A stretch of 64,000 nt of DNA from assembly GCA_024336345.1 (NCBI GenBank), contig JANFOG010000003.1:1680501-1744500 (forward strand), read 5' to 3'. Of the stretch, positions 12,147 to 23,425 are shown piece after piece. The translations under genes were made by a program, and so were the position numbers. The notes beneath the pieces are model-generated. The model searched no databases, was not told where the DNA came from, and worked only from the letters and a program-made list of their open reading frames with translations. The stretch comes from Mariannaea sp. PMI_226. Lineage: Eukaryota > Ascomycota > Sordariomycetes > Hypocreales > Nectriaceae. Within the stretch, counting starts at the first letter, position 1, and each line of letters opens with the position of its first letter.

Positions 12147-13042
12147 AGCTAAACTGAATACATGTATGCAGGTTTTCTTTTTCAAGCTGTTAGGAAAATA
12201 ATTCGAGGACTAGTATCATAGGTGATGGACCTGGACGGCAAATATATGATTCAGCCTGCCCAGCCTGTGAAGTTTACTATCTATGCCGTGGCTCTTGGTG
12301 GGCGAATACCTTCCGATAGCCAGTTCTTCAATCTATGAGACATTGATTTCAAGGTCTGCAATCCTCAGGATCAATTATTCTCAGAAGTAACAACCATCGA
12401 TTCTTTGATCATGAGCTGCGCTTCCGTCACGCCGCGGTGGATCTCGTTCAGAGGCTTTAGTTAAGCTTATGTCTCCAGTGATTGCAGAAGCCAGCTACGC
12501 TGTATGCTGCATGGACTACCTCGTAAGGGGCGAGGCTTGTCCTTTTAGGAGTGGTAAGGCAACATGGCCGTATCTGGAACCACAGTACCCTGGTAGGTGT
12601 TCTATAACATCAAAGGTTCTATAATATCAAAGGTATGCACAAAACCATAGAAATAGTAAAAGCAAAGGTGATGTGGCAAATAAAATCAGGTTCTGTAATG
12701 TACTGAGGGCAACCATCGGGACTTCGACTGTAGGCAAACCTAACAGCGAACGAAGGTATCACATAGCTTCCTGTCTCTAATTTGTGAAGATCCCTGACCT
12801 GGTACGGAAATGATGCCTTACCACCCCTAAAGAGATACTAGGGGGAAAGACATTTTCCATGTCGAAATAAGCGTCTCTGGTCTCACCGGCAACATGAACA
12901 GGGATTCAAGGTCGGCGGTGCGTGGCCGAAGACGTCGGCTATCGGCACCGGCATGGTCTAGTTGCGACAGAGAGGGGGGTCGCGTAATCTGAATCTCATT
13001 TATCATTTTTTCCGGTTTATACAACCGAGAAGCCGTGATAGT
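12147..13042. other. Tail-to-tail intergenic, no gene seen
   Basis: This is 3' flanking DNA of the convergent AtuA and regulator genes. Only short unsupported frames are present. Confidence 0.6.
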
Positions 13043-15453
13043 TCAAGACCCCAGGTTCCATTCATCCATGATGAGCCCATTGCTCGGGCCTATCTCGCCG
13101 AGCCAGTCTGTGCTCAGCTGCAAGATGGCGTCGTCGCCCCATTGTGCATCATACATGCGCTGGAGGTCAGGAAAACAATCTCTCAGAGCATTGTCGACAG
13201 CCAAGAATGGTACACCAGGGACTACTTGGCGACCTCTGGCAATATCAGGGTCTCTGAACCCGATATCAACAGATGCCTCATAACTTGCGGATGTAGGCCC
13301 AGGCGGTTGTACTAGAACATCTCGCATCTGCATATCAGGAGCAGAAGTTTCTGGCGGGTTAGTTGCTCCACTAACTGTCTCAATGACTGCATTGGAAAGA
13401 ATTGGTGGGCCCGAGAGAGCCGCTACCGCATCGGCCAGCACGGCGTCGCAGAGTCGGTCAAAGACCTCGTGGCAATTCTTCTGTGCGTTGCATCGTTCTG
13501 ATACTGCGACCAATACGTTCGAGCAGGCCCGAGAGCAGTTTACAATATCGACGATAGCTGGCTCTTCTGATAGATGCTGTCTTGGCCGGTCTGGTCTTGT
13601 CTCGTCAGGTCGACGTCGTCTCTCTCGGAAATGTCGACTCAAGGCGTAGACGTAGGAGAGACCTGCCATGAACACAGCGTGCATTGTGATCCACGAGAAG
13701 TTTATCTTCCGCGAACGTAGAAGGTAAGCGTACAGCGTAATCGATTGCTTCGCTGCTGAAAAAACGTGTTGTAGACTTGAGCCATCCCCACTAGATGAAA
13801 CAGTTGATGCGGACGGTCGGTAAAGGAGTAGGACACCATTGTGATAGAGCAGCTCATACCAGGCCTTGGAGCGGAAGCTGGAGCGAGCTTCCGCAAGAGG
13901 TGTCAGGAGATCTATCTCAGGTAGATTTAAGTTGTTTGTATCCGTGCGCCATGCCTGAAGCTCCGCTGCGAGGCTGTTGCGTGCCTGGTAAAGATCCGCT
14001 TCGGACTGGGCTGCGACTCGGCTGCTGCGGTGGAGCGAGGTGAGGCAGCGGCCACAAATATCACGATACCGAACGAGATGAACAAATAGTGACGTTCTAT
14101 AGCTCGGCGCAATCCGAGACGAATCTTGGTCATCTCCCGTGCTCAATGCGGCCGGACTGGTAGCCTCGTCCAGGTCGTCGGTTGGCAGCTCAACGTCAAT
14201 GTCCTCGACGCACACCGCCAGCGGTCGTCCAAGAGTAATGGATACAATACTTTTGCCAAAGAAGAATAACCTATTAGCTTATTCGTGCTGCTAAATTGAA
14301 AGAGATGCCACTTACCGGTCCAAGGAAAAGACGCTCCAGAAGCACCTCCGACGGACTTCATTCTCCTCGAATTGAGGCGAGAGACATGGTACTACTTCTG
14401 GCCCGCTTGGCTTCGTAAGCCGATACATAGCCTCGCGGTGCAAGCCAAGCTCGAAGCACATGCGGGCTGCGATACCTACAATATGCCATAGACCTAAAGC
14501 GTGTCAGAGATGATAGCCTCCACTCAAGCAGACACACGCTACTCACTACCAGACGCATCCTTCGTTGAACTACTAAGCCGAAACTGACATAGCAACAACA
14601 TTGCTTGTAGAGCTCTCAAACCACCTTCGCAAAGGACTTGATTGAGATAACTTGTGGCTCTCTGGTGATGCGTCTCAGCATCGGGCAAGACCTGCCAATT
14701 GAACTTATAGACTTGCGACGTAGCGATGGCTAGGATCATATTGAACATGAAAAGCTCGAATGCATGAGTGCGTGAAAAGTTTGCATCGCTATAGATGCGG
14801 TTGACAGTCTCCCGGACAGCCCTCGGATGTAGGAATGGATATGAGAGGTGATCGTGAGCCAGGTATGCCTCAATGAGACTCCGGGCTAGCTGCTCAGGTG
14901 GTAGAGCCCTATCATCAATACCCCATTCACCACTCCCAGCTCCATGGCTTATACTAGTTGTCGAGGCAGGCTCGGCAGGCCGCTCTACTGTCACTGCAAA
15001 GCCCGCTTTGACGAGACTCGCTAGTAAGATGCCGCTGGTCGAACCTAGGAATTGTCGATCGCCCCCGGCGCTGGTAGATAGGAAAGACACCTCATTGGCC
15101 ACGTCGTCAGCTGCGATAGCTGTCCTGGACTGACTGGAGTCCTCATCTCTTTGCGGCGACGCCGCAGCCCAGTGATCCCGACTCGGGCTCGGTGCAGCCG
15201 CTGCAGTGAGAGTCCTGTTAGCAGCCTCAAGCTGGTGTATGCGGCGCTCTAAACGCTCGACAAAGCTGCGGCGGTAGACGGGATCCTTGGCCCGCTCCGA
15301 GTAAACGCAGGTTGCCCTGGCCTTTCGGCACGAGCCGCATTCTGGGTGTCTCTTGTCGCACCGAGTCTTGCGGCGATGGCAGCGATCGCATGCTTGAGCC
15401 TGAGCTTGGCTCTGGGCCTGAGCCTGGGGCGTGTCTGGGGTCCTGGGGGGCAT
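13043..15453 (-). CDS. Zn2Cys6 transcription factor with fungal-specific activator domain
   Basis: Three exons, 15453-14547, 14493-14316 and 14249-13043, give 763 aa; introns are 53 nt and 66 nt with good donors (GTGAGT, GTAAGT). The start is the ATG at 15453 (MPPRTPDTPQ); upstream codons lack an in-frame ATG. A Gln/Ala-rich repeat (QAQAQSQAQAQA) precedes the binuclear cluster, C-x2-C-x6-C-x6-C-x2-C-x6-C beginning at C22, followed by a linker and a short coiled coil (VERLERRIHQLEAA). The fungal_trans core runs through LSYPFLHP, LWHIVGIAARMCFELGLHRE and RRRCFWSVFSLDRIVSITLGRP, crossing both introns. It should act in the nucleus as a DNA-binding regulator of CGG-type sites. It is divergent from the ACS permease at 16362, with a 12-bp CCG/CGG palindrome in the shared promoter, so it may control that permease and the AtuA gene (inference). 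Confidence 0.93.
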
Positions 15454-16361
15454 GCAGGTTTGTGGGCATGAACAAAGCCGTCGGCGGAGGGAAGCCGTCA
15501 AACGGCACCGCAGATGAACTCCTCTGGCGGATCCCCGCGTTCAATATCTACTTTTCTTGTATCGGCCCACCAACAGCTTTACCTATCTAGTTGTTGATGG
15601 ATGTTTCTGCCCCTGTTCGATGTCTATCGAGAGAGAGCTAGCAAAAATGCACAGAAATTATATCGCTCTCTTTACTCGACCTGTGCTAACCCTAATTAGT
15701 CGCTGAATATACCACCGACAGATGTTTCAATAGCACTCACCTTAAGTATATATTATCATGATTGGGAATATGTAGGTCAACTCAGAAAAAACCATCATCC
15801 GTGCAAATAGAGGTGAATGTGTTAGTCTAGGGAAGCCTCCTCCACCAGTCAGCAGTGTGCCGCTTCTGGTTGGGGTATGCTCCGGCAGCGCCAAAACAAC
15901 GCCAGAATTTCCCCTCGTACAGACGCGCTCACTGGAGGAAATTTCACCCCCATCAACCAACTCCCAGCCTCCCTAACCTCATACGATACTTCTTCTCCAC
16001 CGAAGTCCAGAGCTTTTGTCATGTTGAATGTAGAATTTCCCCACTAAACCGCTGATCTCGAGTCATTCAGCCGACTCTCACCTTCGGCCGCAATGCGCCG
16101 ACGTCGGCAGTGGGCCCCCGATGGCAAGGGAGCGATATGTTGTATCGTGGTGGTCCCCCGCGACGATCGCTCGTCGGTAAATCCTGGGGTAGGATTCTGG
16201 GGATTGGCAACGTTCAGCAGCGCGGGGAAACTATATCTAGAGAGGATCGGAAGGTCTAACCTCGTGCCAGCTGTTTGTCTCACATCCTCCGGCGATCTCT
16301 CGACTAGCCTGCCCCCGACAATCTAGCGTTTGCGACCTGACTAGCAACTATCGTTGTTCCA
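15454..16361. other. Divergent promoter region between regulator and permease
   Basis: About 0.9 kb shared by two outward-facing genes. It contains the perfect palindrome at 16097-16108 and a CCG/CGG-rich stretch from about 16085 to 16180. No open frame here is convincing. Confidence 0.6.
16097..16108. promoter_or_regulatory. 12-bp palindrome GCCGACGTCGGC
   Basis: It is a perfect inverted repeat with CCG and CGG half-sites around an ACGT core, about 250 bp upstream of the permease start. Zn2Cys6 dimers bind paired CGG triplets and bZIPs bind ACGT cores. It is a candidate site for the divergently encoded regulator. Binding is inferred only. Confidence 0.4.
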
Positions 16362-18187
16362 ATGGCTATAGACGACGCCGCTGTTGATGAGAAGAGGGGA
16401 TCTTTTGGGACTGGCAAAGACGTCGAGGCAAATGTAGAGGTATAGTCGAACAAGTTTCTCTATCCGTGATTCTCTTGGTTGTCTAACTGCGCTCTACAGC
16501 ACCTATCTAATGATCAGTTTCAGCAACACGGGGCAATCGATCCTGCGCAGCAGAAGGCTCTTATTCGCAAACAAGACCAAAGAATCATTCCGTTAGCTGC
16601 AGGCATCTACCTCCTCTGCTATCTGGACCGCTCGAACATCGGAAACGCCAAAGTCTTGAATGCCGTGACCAAGAATGATCTCCTCTCGGAAACTCATATG
16701 ACGGCTTACCAGTACACCATTGCTCTAATGGTGTTTCTGATTGCCTATGCTTTATTTGAAGTCCCTTCTAACTACTTCCTCAAGAAGATGAGGCCGAGCA
16801 GATGGATTGCCTTCCTTATGTTCTGTTGGGGAACCCTCACCATGGGCCTGGCGGGCACACATAGCTATGCTAGCGTCACCGTAGTGCGATTTCTCCTAGG
16901 TGTTTTCGAAGCTGGTAAGTCTCTTGTTGATAGAATGCCCCCAACCCATCGGCATGCTAACCAATCTAAAGGTTTGTTTCCTGGCCTGGTCTATTATCTG
17001 ACCTTCTGGTATCGAACGGAAGAGAGATCGATTCGCGTAGCGGCAATTCTTGCCTCTGCCACCTTGGCAGGCGCATTCGGAGGCGCCATTGCTTTTGGTG
17101 TCGGCCATATGAATCAGACACAAGGACTATCTGCTTGGAGGTGGCTATTCCTCCTTGAGGGTTTGCCATCCGTGCTATCGGCCTTCCTCGTCTGGTTCCT
17201 GCTTCCAGATTACCCGGAGACCGCAACATGGCTTACCGCGAAAGAGAAGGATCTCGCTGCACTGAGACTGGCTGAGCAGGGCTCGCACGGAAGTGGCCAG
17301 TCCTTGACATGGGAAGAAGCCAAGTCAACTATTTTGGAATGGAGACTGTGGTGCCACTACTTCGTAAGGCTGCTCATTTACTCCTCACCTTCAAAAGTTT
17401 TTGCGGGTGGTCTAACAACTCCCAACAGATTTACTTCGGAATCTCTGCGCCGTTCTCAAGTCTCTCTCTCTTCACTCCATCAATCACAGCGGGTCTAGGA
17501 GTGAGTTTGAAAACCCCTCACAATGTCGCAGGATCGAATGCTAACTCTTTTCTCTCAGTTTGAGAATTTGAAGGCTCAACTGATGACTGTTCCGCCGTAC
17601 GCAGCTGCCTACGTTGTTACTTTGTTGGTGTCTTGGTCCGCAGACCATTTTAATGCGTATGTACCAAACCTATGTTCAACCCCTTGATCAATTTTCTTAG
17701 TACTAATCGGTTGAACTTAGCCGTGCTCTTCACTCGGCGTTATTCTCGGCCATTGGTGCTGCAGGCTTTATCGCATCGGCGGCTCTGCCAGCTGACGCAT
17801 ACACTGTAAGCCGTTTAACTCGGATGCTGTCGCCTATATTAGCTGGACTAACCTGAATACTAGCATCGCTATGGCTGTCTCATTGTCGCTGCGTGCGGCT
17901 CATTTTCCTGCATCCCCCCGCTCTTGGGTTGGCTGTCATCCAACTTGCAGACTACCGCTTCTATCGGCCTGGCAATTGCACTCAACATTTCAATGGGTGC
18001 ACCTGGCCAAATTGTCGGTGTGTGGATCTACAAGGCGAACGAGGCATCTAAGGGATACCCAACAGGCCATTGGACTAACGCCGGTCTCTTGTTGTTTGTG
18101 GCTGTAGGCTGCGTGGGAATGCACTTTTACTATGTTTGGAAAAACAAACAAATCAGGGGAACGGGCCAAGCTCTTTTCAAGTACTAG
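16362..18187 (+). CDS. MFS transporter, anion:cation symporter (Dal5/Tna1-like) family
   Basis: Seven exons: 16362-16439, 16500-16914, 16972-17363, 17429-17500, 17559-17656, 17721-17805 and 17864-18187, total 487 aa. All six introns (57-65 nt) are GT-AG and phase-consistent. The short first exon supplies MAIDDAAVDEKRG and the cytosolic N-terminus. About twelve membrane spans are visible; family markers are YLLCYLDRSNIGNAK after the first span, RFLLGVFEAGLFPG in the substrate region and WRWLFLLEGLPS near mid-protein. The family moves carboxylates, allantoate, vitamins or related anions into the cell with protons. The substrate cannot be assigned. It is divergent from the Zn2Cys6 gene and downstream of the AtuA gene, consistent with an inducible uptake system (inference). 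Confidence 0.93.
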
Positions 18188-19043
18188 TTAGTTATTCGAC
18201 AAGGGTTAAGTTGAGATTATTACCTAGACCTAGTGATACTCGATTCAATTACACATCGCCATGGTGTGTTTCGTAATTATATGTCAGGAGGAGACCGGCA
18301 GCTGACGCAAGCATTTCTCTGCATCTGTTAGGGTTTATACTACAGTAATTTTTCAATCTAGTTTTATGTACTAATAATAACGTCTGCCATAGGCAACTTA
18401 TCGAGTGACATTAGTTATATGACATGCAGCCCTCTCAGGCTAGCATGCTATTAAGGTCATGTTTATCATTGATGTAAGATGTACGTCCTTAGGGGCGTCT
18501 GAAGCAAATCATTTTGACTTCCAGCTAGATTGAAGTGCTTCACTCATGCCAGTGTTAAAAATCTCTCCACATTCTCATACGCATTTTATATGATAACATC
18601 GACAATGTTTTATCCAGAGCACGCAGCGGCGCCTTTAGAAAACTACACACAATTCCTCAATGCACGGAATGCGGCCATATTCCAGTTCAGACCCCAACAG
18701 AAAATACCTCATTTAAGTTCAGGTTTTCAACTTTGAGTCCAGTTGTGCTAGTACGATTCCCGGTAAAGATGTAGAATATAAGATCATAGGTTTAATTTCA
18801 TTCCTTACTTCTTCCTAACAGCTTTTTCATTGTTCATTATGTCTCTTGTGGTTACCTTACATATTGAAAAGCTTGACCAATGCCCTTTATTAACCAATTA
18901 AGTTGCCTAAAAATGGCATAAAAATCATGCTACCTATTGGGCTGGCAGGGCCTCAATCTTCACATAAGCATGTTTCTGATCAAGTGTTCTTAGTTTGTAT
19001 TCACCTCAATTGTAAAAACAGAGATTCTTTGTAAACTGCGGCT
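18188..19043. other. AT-rich intergenic, no gene seen
   Basis: This is 3' flanking DNA of the permease and of the convergent small secreted protein gene. I see no supported feature. Confidence 0.6.
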
Positions 19044-19523
19044 CTAACTTGACCAAGCCGCGAGATTAACAGGCTGTAACCAAAACGATGTTGAGCCGGT
19101 GTGGTAGTTGCCTCCAGGCTTATTCGAATACACGCATTGATTGTTGATATTATCATATGCATCCTATTTACATCTGAGCCTGATTGATCTTTCATAACCC
19201 AGACCGTCATCTAGTGTGACGAAGTTTGTTTTCAAGTTACGTACCATGCAAGCTCCAATAGCCTCATCTAAATTGTATGTCGTGAATGCAGCATAGGCGC
19301 TACCGGTTTGTACTGTACAGGTGGTTGAGTCACCTGGTTGTGAAGTACAGTTGACTGGACCGGTTGATTGGCCCGTTGAAGCGCATAGTAAAGCCCTGGC
19401 ATCCCATGAATCGCGGTATAGATCTGAGTAATATTCCCAGATAGGGACGTTGAAGCAATTCGCTGCACGAGCGCTGGATATGGAAGCAAGTAGGACAATG
19501 CACGAAGTGGCAAAGCTTTTCAT
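19044..19523 (-). CDS. Small secreted cysteine-containing protein
   Basis: Two exons, 19523-19245 and 19163-19044, encode 132 aa. The intron 19244-19164 (81 nt, GTACGT...AAATAG) is supported because it replaces a stop-ending frame with an in-phase continuation (DAYDNINNQCVYSNKPGG...). A signal peptide is clear (about MKSFATSCIVLLASISSARA). The mature part, about 110 aa, has six cysteines, two NXS/T-type or nearby sites, and no known domain. It ends in an aromatic segment (STSFWLQPVNLAAWSS). Small size, secretion and even cysteine number fit an extracellular or effector-like protein, but function is unknown. A TATA-like box lies about 110 bp upstream. Confidence 0.8.
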
Positions 19524-20393
19524 ATTTACGACGGTCTCGTGACTGTTGTTTGCAATTAAAGACAGCGGAAAGTCCTTCCAATGGAAGAGTAAGATTCGGA
19601 GTCAGAACACATGGAGCAACCCCCTCCCTCTATATATGACAAGTCTCAAACTTATGACCGTTTTCTAGCAGCATCCTGCTGGACATTGCTGGTTTGCAGC
19701 GGGGGTTGGTAATGCCGCCAGCCAGGGAGACTTCCATCAGCAACCAAAACCGGGCGACATGTAAAATTAGTTGTGTAGTCTACCTTATATTAGGGATGAT
19801 AAATACGCAAAAAGTTGCACCAATTTTAAATAATTAAGCATCAACATGATGAGCAAAAGTTCAATTTAGGAGGTGAAACAAGGCAAGATTAGTCATTTTT
19901 CCAGGTAAAGGGATTATTTTTAGCAAGCCGAGCAGGCAGAGCAGGCAACCTATCAATTAGTTGTGTATCTTATGAGGACTTGGGTTGTCATTTTTAAATC
20001 CGCAGGAATACGATTTCCTAGACAAAGACAGATTCTGTTATCAGCAGCAAGAAAATTAGCAGGCCCGCTGACTGATCCTTTCCAACGAGCAGTAGCTCTC
20101 TAATGGGGCGGCAACCAGACAAGTTACGGAATAGACTGTTGGCCTTTTGTGGGCTTGAGCCAACACTTTTCCCAATTTGGGGCAGTTTTGAAACGGGTCG
20201 ATTTGAGGCCTGTTAGATGTGCTACTACCTTCCACAAAAAGCACCCTGATCCTCAGTACAGATTACAAACATCTGCAATATTAAAGAAACTGTTCGGAAG
20301 TAAGGCATATGATATGGATACTTATGCTGCCTAGATCAGTGCATAGTCTCGGACGGTTTCATACAATCTGGATCCATCTCTTCCCTTCGACCA
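19524..20393. other. Divergent intergenic, no gene seen
   Basis: It is the shared upstream region of two secreted-protein genes. It is AT-rich with no convincing frame. Confidence 0.6.
19631..19638 (-). promoter_or_regulatory. TATA-like box of the small secreted protein gene
   Basis: TATATATG on the plus strand (CATATATA on the minus strand) sits about 110 bp before the ATG of the minus-strand gene, a usual fungal distance. The position alone supports it. Confidence 0.45.
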
Positions 20394-21227
20394 ATGTTGT
20401 CCACCATGGTCTCCCAACTTACCTTCACCATACTCCTTCTCAGTGCTATCGCATCGTCAAACCCAATAAATCCTGCACTGTCAAGACGCGACCTCCCGAG
20501 CGACGACCTCTGGGGCCCCGATGGAAATGGCGCCATCAAACCGATTACCTCACTTCAATCTCCTGATGGTCTTCCTTCTCCAGGTTCAGTGGTATACCAA
20601 AATAATGGCAAATGCGATACCAGCAAAAAGACCGGCGATGGCAACTCCTATATAGAGAACAAATATCTGTACTGCCCCCAACAAACTATTGTTGTACGGG
20701 GAAATCCAGTCCAGATAACCGCAGATATTGACTGTACTGGGCTTGCTACATGTGCCACAACGCAAACTTACTCAGTAACATTTTCCTCCTCGGTCTCTAT
20801 TGGCGTGGGTTTGAATATCATACCTAAACTTGCAGTGCTTCTGAAGAGCGCAGTGAAGCTTGGTGCAGTGTTTTCTGTGGATCACACCTGGACTGACAGC
20901 ATCACACACTCCGGCTCCATGACATTCGAGCCACTACCCGGCGCCAAGGGCCATTTGGTCTTCTGGCCGTACCTGGAGAAACATGCGGATACGTCCTACA
21001 CAGCGAGGTCACGAAAGCACTAGATGACAATGTCCATCTCTCCACAGAGCGGCTTACTGATTATTACCCTCTTGTCTGTGGCTACAGCCCAATGACACTC
21101 ACGAATGGGCAGCCGAATGGGGTAAGAAAAAAAAAAAAAACTCTTCAATATTCTATGCTGGACTAACAAGAGTCTTTAGATCTATTCATTTTGTGATCTT
21201 AATACCCAGCGAGGCTGCGGGAACTGA
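20394..21227 (+). pseudogene. Secreted protein gene with internal frameshift
   Basis: The frame opens at ATG 20394 (another ATG at 20406) with a signal peptide and a possible dibasic propeptide site (LSRRDLPSDD). It runs as a Thr/Ser-rich, probably beta-rich protein to a stop at 21021-21023. From about 20970 the coding signature moves to another frame (GETCGYVLHSEVTKALDDNV...), which continues through an intron at 21122-21179 (GTAAGA followed by 14 A, ending TTTAG) and ends SFCDLNTQRGCGN at TGA 21225-21227. WPYL in the first frame and the Cys-Gly-Tyr segment in the second look like one protein with one base lost within about 20968-20975. No splice solution keeps the phase. It is therefore either a recent pseudogene or a sequence error. 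The family is not recognised; eight or so cysteines and secretion are all that can be said. Confidence 0.65.
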
Positions 21228-22307
21228 TAAATGGGGTTATCATTTTAGGGAGACACCTAAACACCATTTGTGATCAACATGGCAGACCTTACGATAACAT
21301 GATACAGTTTGAGGCAAAATGTAAGAAATCTAAACGGTTTAGACTGACTGTTACGCATGTCAATTATTTTTATATTATATGTGCAAACTCGCTATACGTG
21401 CCTTAAGGGATCGTTTGTTACATTGATGAGATTAGTGCTTCGGAATAGGGTCAATTGTAAGTTAAACAGTGATTTAGTTGGATAGCGAAACTCTCAAGCG
21501 GGTGTTTCAGTTTTTGAAGTTGACATAGATGACTCTCTTCAAGACCAAAAATATGGATATTTATAGCACTTGATCAAATCTTTCGAACGCACCTCCTTGC
21601 TCCATCATTGAGCATATTTTCCAAGCATTTTCCAAAGCATTGCCTTGCTACCTTGTTTCAAAAAGAGCCTTGGTTGATATTTTTTTTTAGTTACATGCTC
21701 TCGAAATCGGCTATCCCATGCCCATTTCCACTTATGTCAACCCCTCGCATTGCCTTAAAAGAGATAATGACAATAATCTTCCCACTTACTACGTCCATGT
21801 TCGTTGCAATCCGAATATAAGAACATAGGGCCTCTAAGCTGGAGCATGCGGACTACACAGAGTAGGCGTGGCGGAGTTGGCTTCGGGAGCGTCGCGGTCA
21901 ATTTCCCCGGAACTAACCCCTCTTGCGCAATTCGCTCAGGGATCCTCTTCGGCCACTTCTTCCGAAGCGTGCAGCAAATGGAGAGACGTTTGACCAACAT
22001 CGTCTCCATTTTTACCCTATTAGCCTTATTATTGTGACATATTGAATCTCAAATTGGCGGCGGAGTTTAACCCTTACTTGGGGTCCCATCTGACGCAAAC
22101 GTTGTCTACACAAATGGTGCCCTGTCGCCCAATGACTTTTACGTCAGCCAATGACTCATAAGGCCTCATATAGGAGTAAACTCATGTCACTTGAATGCAG
22201 GACCTAGACATTATTTAAGCCTCGACGTGTGGTTCTCAAATCCCAGTTGTTCCGGCCGGTGCGCATCTAAGACCTTCACATCTGCTTTTCAACACCTACT
22301 CAAGCCA
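21228..22307. other. AT-rich intergenic, no gene seen
   Basis: No supported coding frame. The last 150 bp are the promoter and leader of the M20 peptidase gene; the frame upstream of its ATG is open but has no earlier start. Confidence 0.6.
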
Positions 22308-23425
22308 ATGACTTCTTCCATCATGGAGCACCCAGTGGTGCGTCTTTTGACCTCGCTCATGTCTATTGTCAGCACCAGCGAGCTTGAGCACAGCATCGGT
22401 GTCTTTCTAGAGCAACACCTCCAATCCCTAGGCTATACTGTTGAGCGAATCCCCATTTCGCCGGGCTCTACTCGCCACAATGTCTACGCATACCTCGGCT
22501 CCTCTCGCAAGACACGATTGCTTGTTACAGCTCATATGGACACAGTGCCACCACATATCCCGTTCACCATCGATGGCGATGTCATCCGCGGGAGGGGTTC
22601 ATCTGATGACCTGGGTCCGCTAGCGGCTCAAATTGTCGCCGTGGAGGAGTTGAGGAGAGAGGGCAAAATCCGAGACGAAGGAGACATCGGGCTGTTGTTT
22701 GTGGTTGGTGAGGAGAATGGTGGTCATGGAATGATTGCCGCAAACGATATGGGATTGACCTGGGAGTCCGGCATATTTGCTGAACCAACAGAAAGCAAGC
22801 TTGCCAAGGGCCATAAGGGACAAGTGGCTTTTGAAATCATTGCCAAAGGGATTGCCTGGTAAGTCTCTTCAGAGAAAAAATTCACTGTAATTTGAGCAGC
22901 AACGAGGCTAATGCTCGACCCAGCCACTCGGGGTATCCTCATCTTGGTAAAAGCGCCACGTCTGCGCTGCTTGCTGTATTAAATGACCTTTCTACAGCTA
23001 GCTGGCCAGAATCTGAGCTCCTCGGTCCGTCCACATTTAACATTGGAACGCTCGAGGGAGGAGAAAAGCACAACATCGTTGCTCCGTCGGCTAAAGCGCT
23101 TTGCGAAGTCCGCATGGTATCTGACCTGCCTGGTATCAAAGCCAAGGTCGCGGAAATCGTCTCCCATCACCCAGATGTGGAGCTCAAATTTGTCTTCGAA
23201 TACCCTGAAGCTCTCTTGGACTGGGAAATAGACGGTTTTGATGCTGCCCCAGTGGCCTTTGGGACTGACGTGCCCCGCCTCAAAGATGAGTGCTGCAAAA
23301 ACAGAGTTTTATACGGGCCAGGGTCGATCTTGGTTGCACATGGGCCAGACGAGTTTATTCATGTGCCAGAGCTGATTAACGGTATATCTGGATACAAGAA
23401 GCTGGTTCTTCACTTCCTTCGATGA
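22308..23425 (+). CDS. M20-family metallopeptidase (ArgE/DapE/CPG2-like)
   Basis: Exons 22308-22858 and 22924-23425 give 350 aa. The intron 22859-22923 (GTAAGT...ACCCAG) joins GIA to CHSGYPHLGKSA, the conserved start of the dimerisation/lid region in this family. The start is the ATG at 22308 (MTSSIMEHPVV). Metal and catalytic residues are present: H76 and D78 in AHMDTVP, D100/D101 in GRGSSDDLG, and E135-E136 in GEENGGHG. Family enzymes hydrolyse peptide or N-acyl amide bonds with two zinc ions. No signal peptide is seen, suggesting a cytosolic acetylornithine-deacetylase-like or dipeptidase-like role; the exact substrate is not predictable. Confidence 0.93.
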
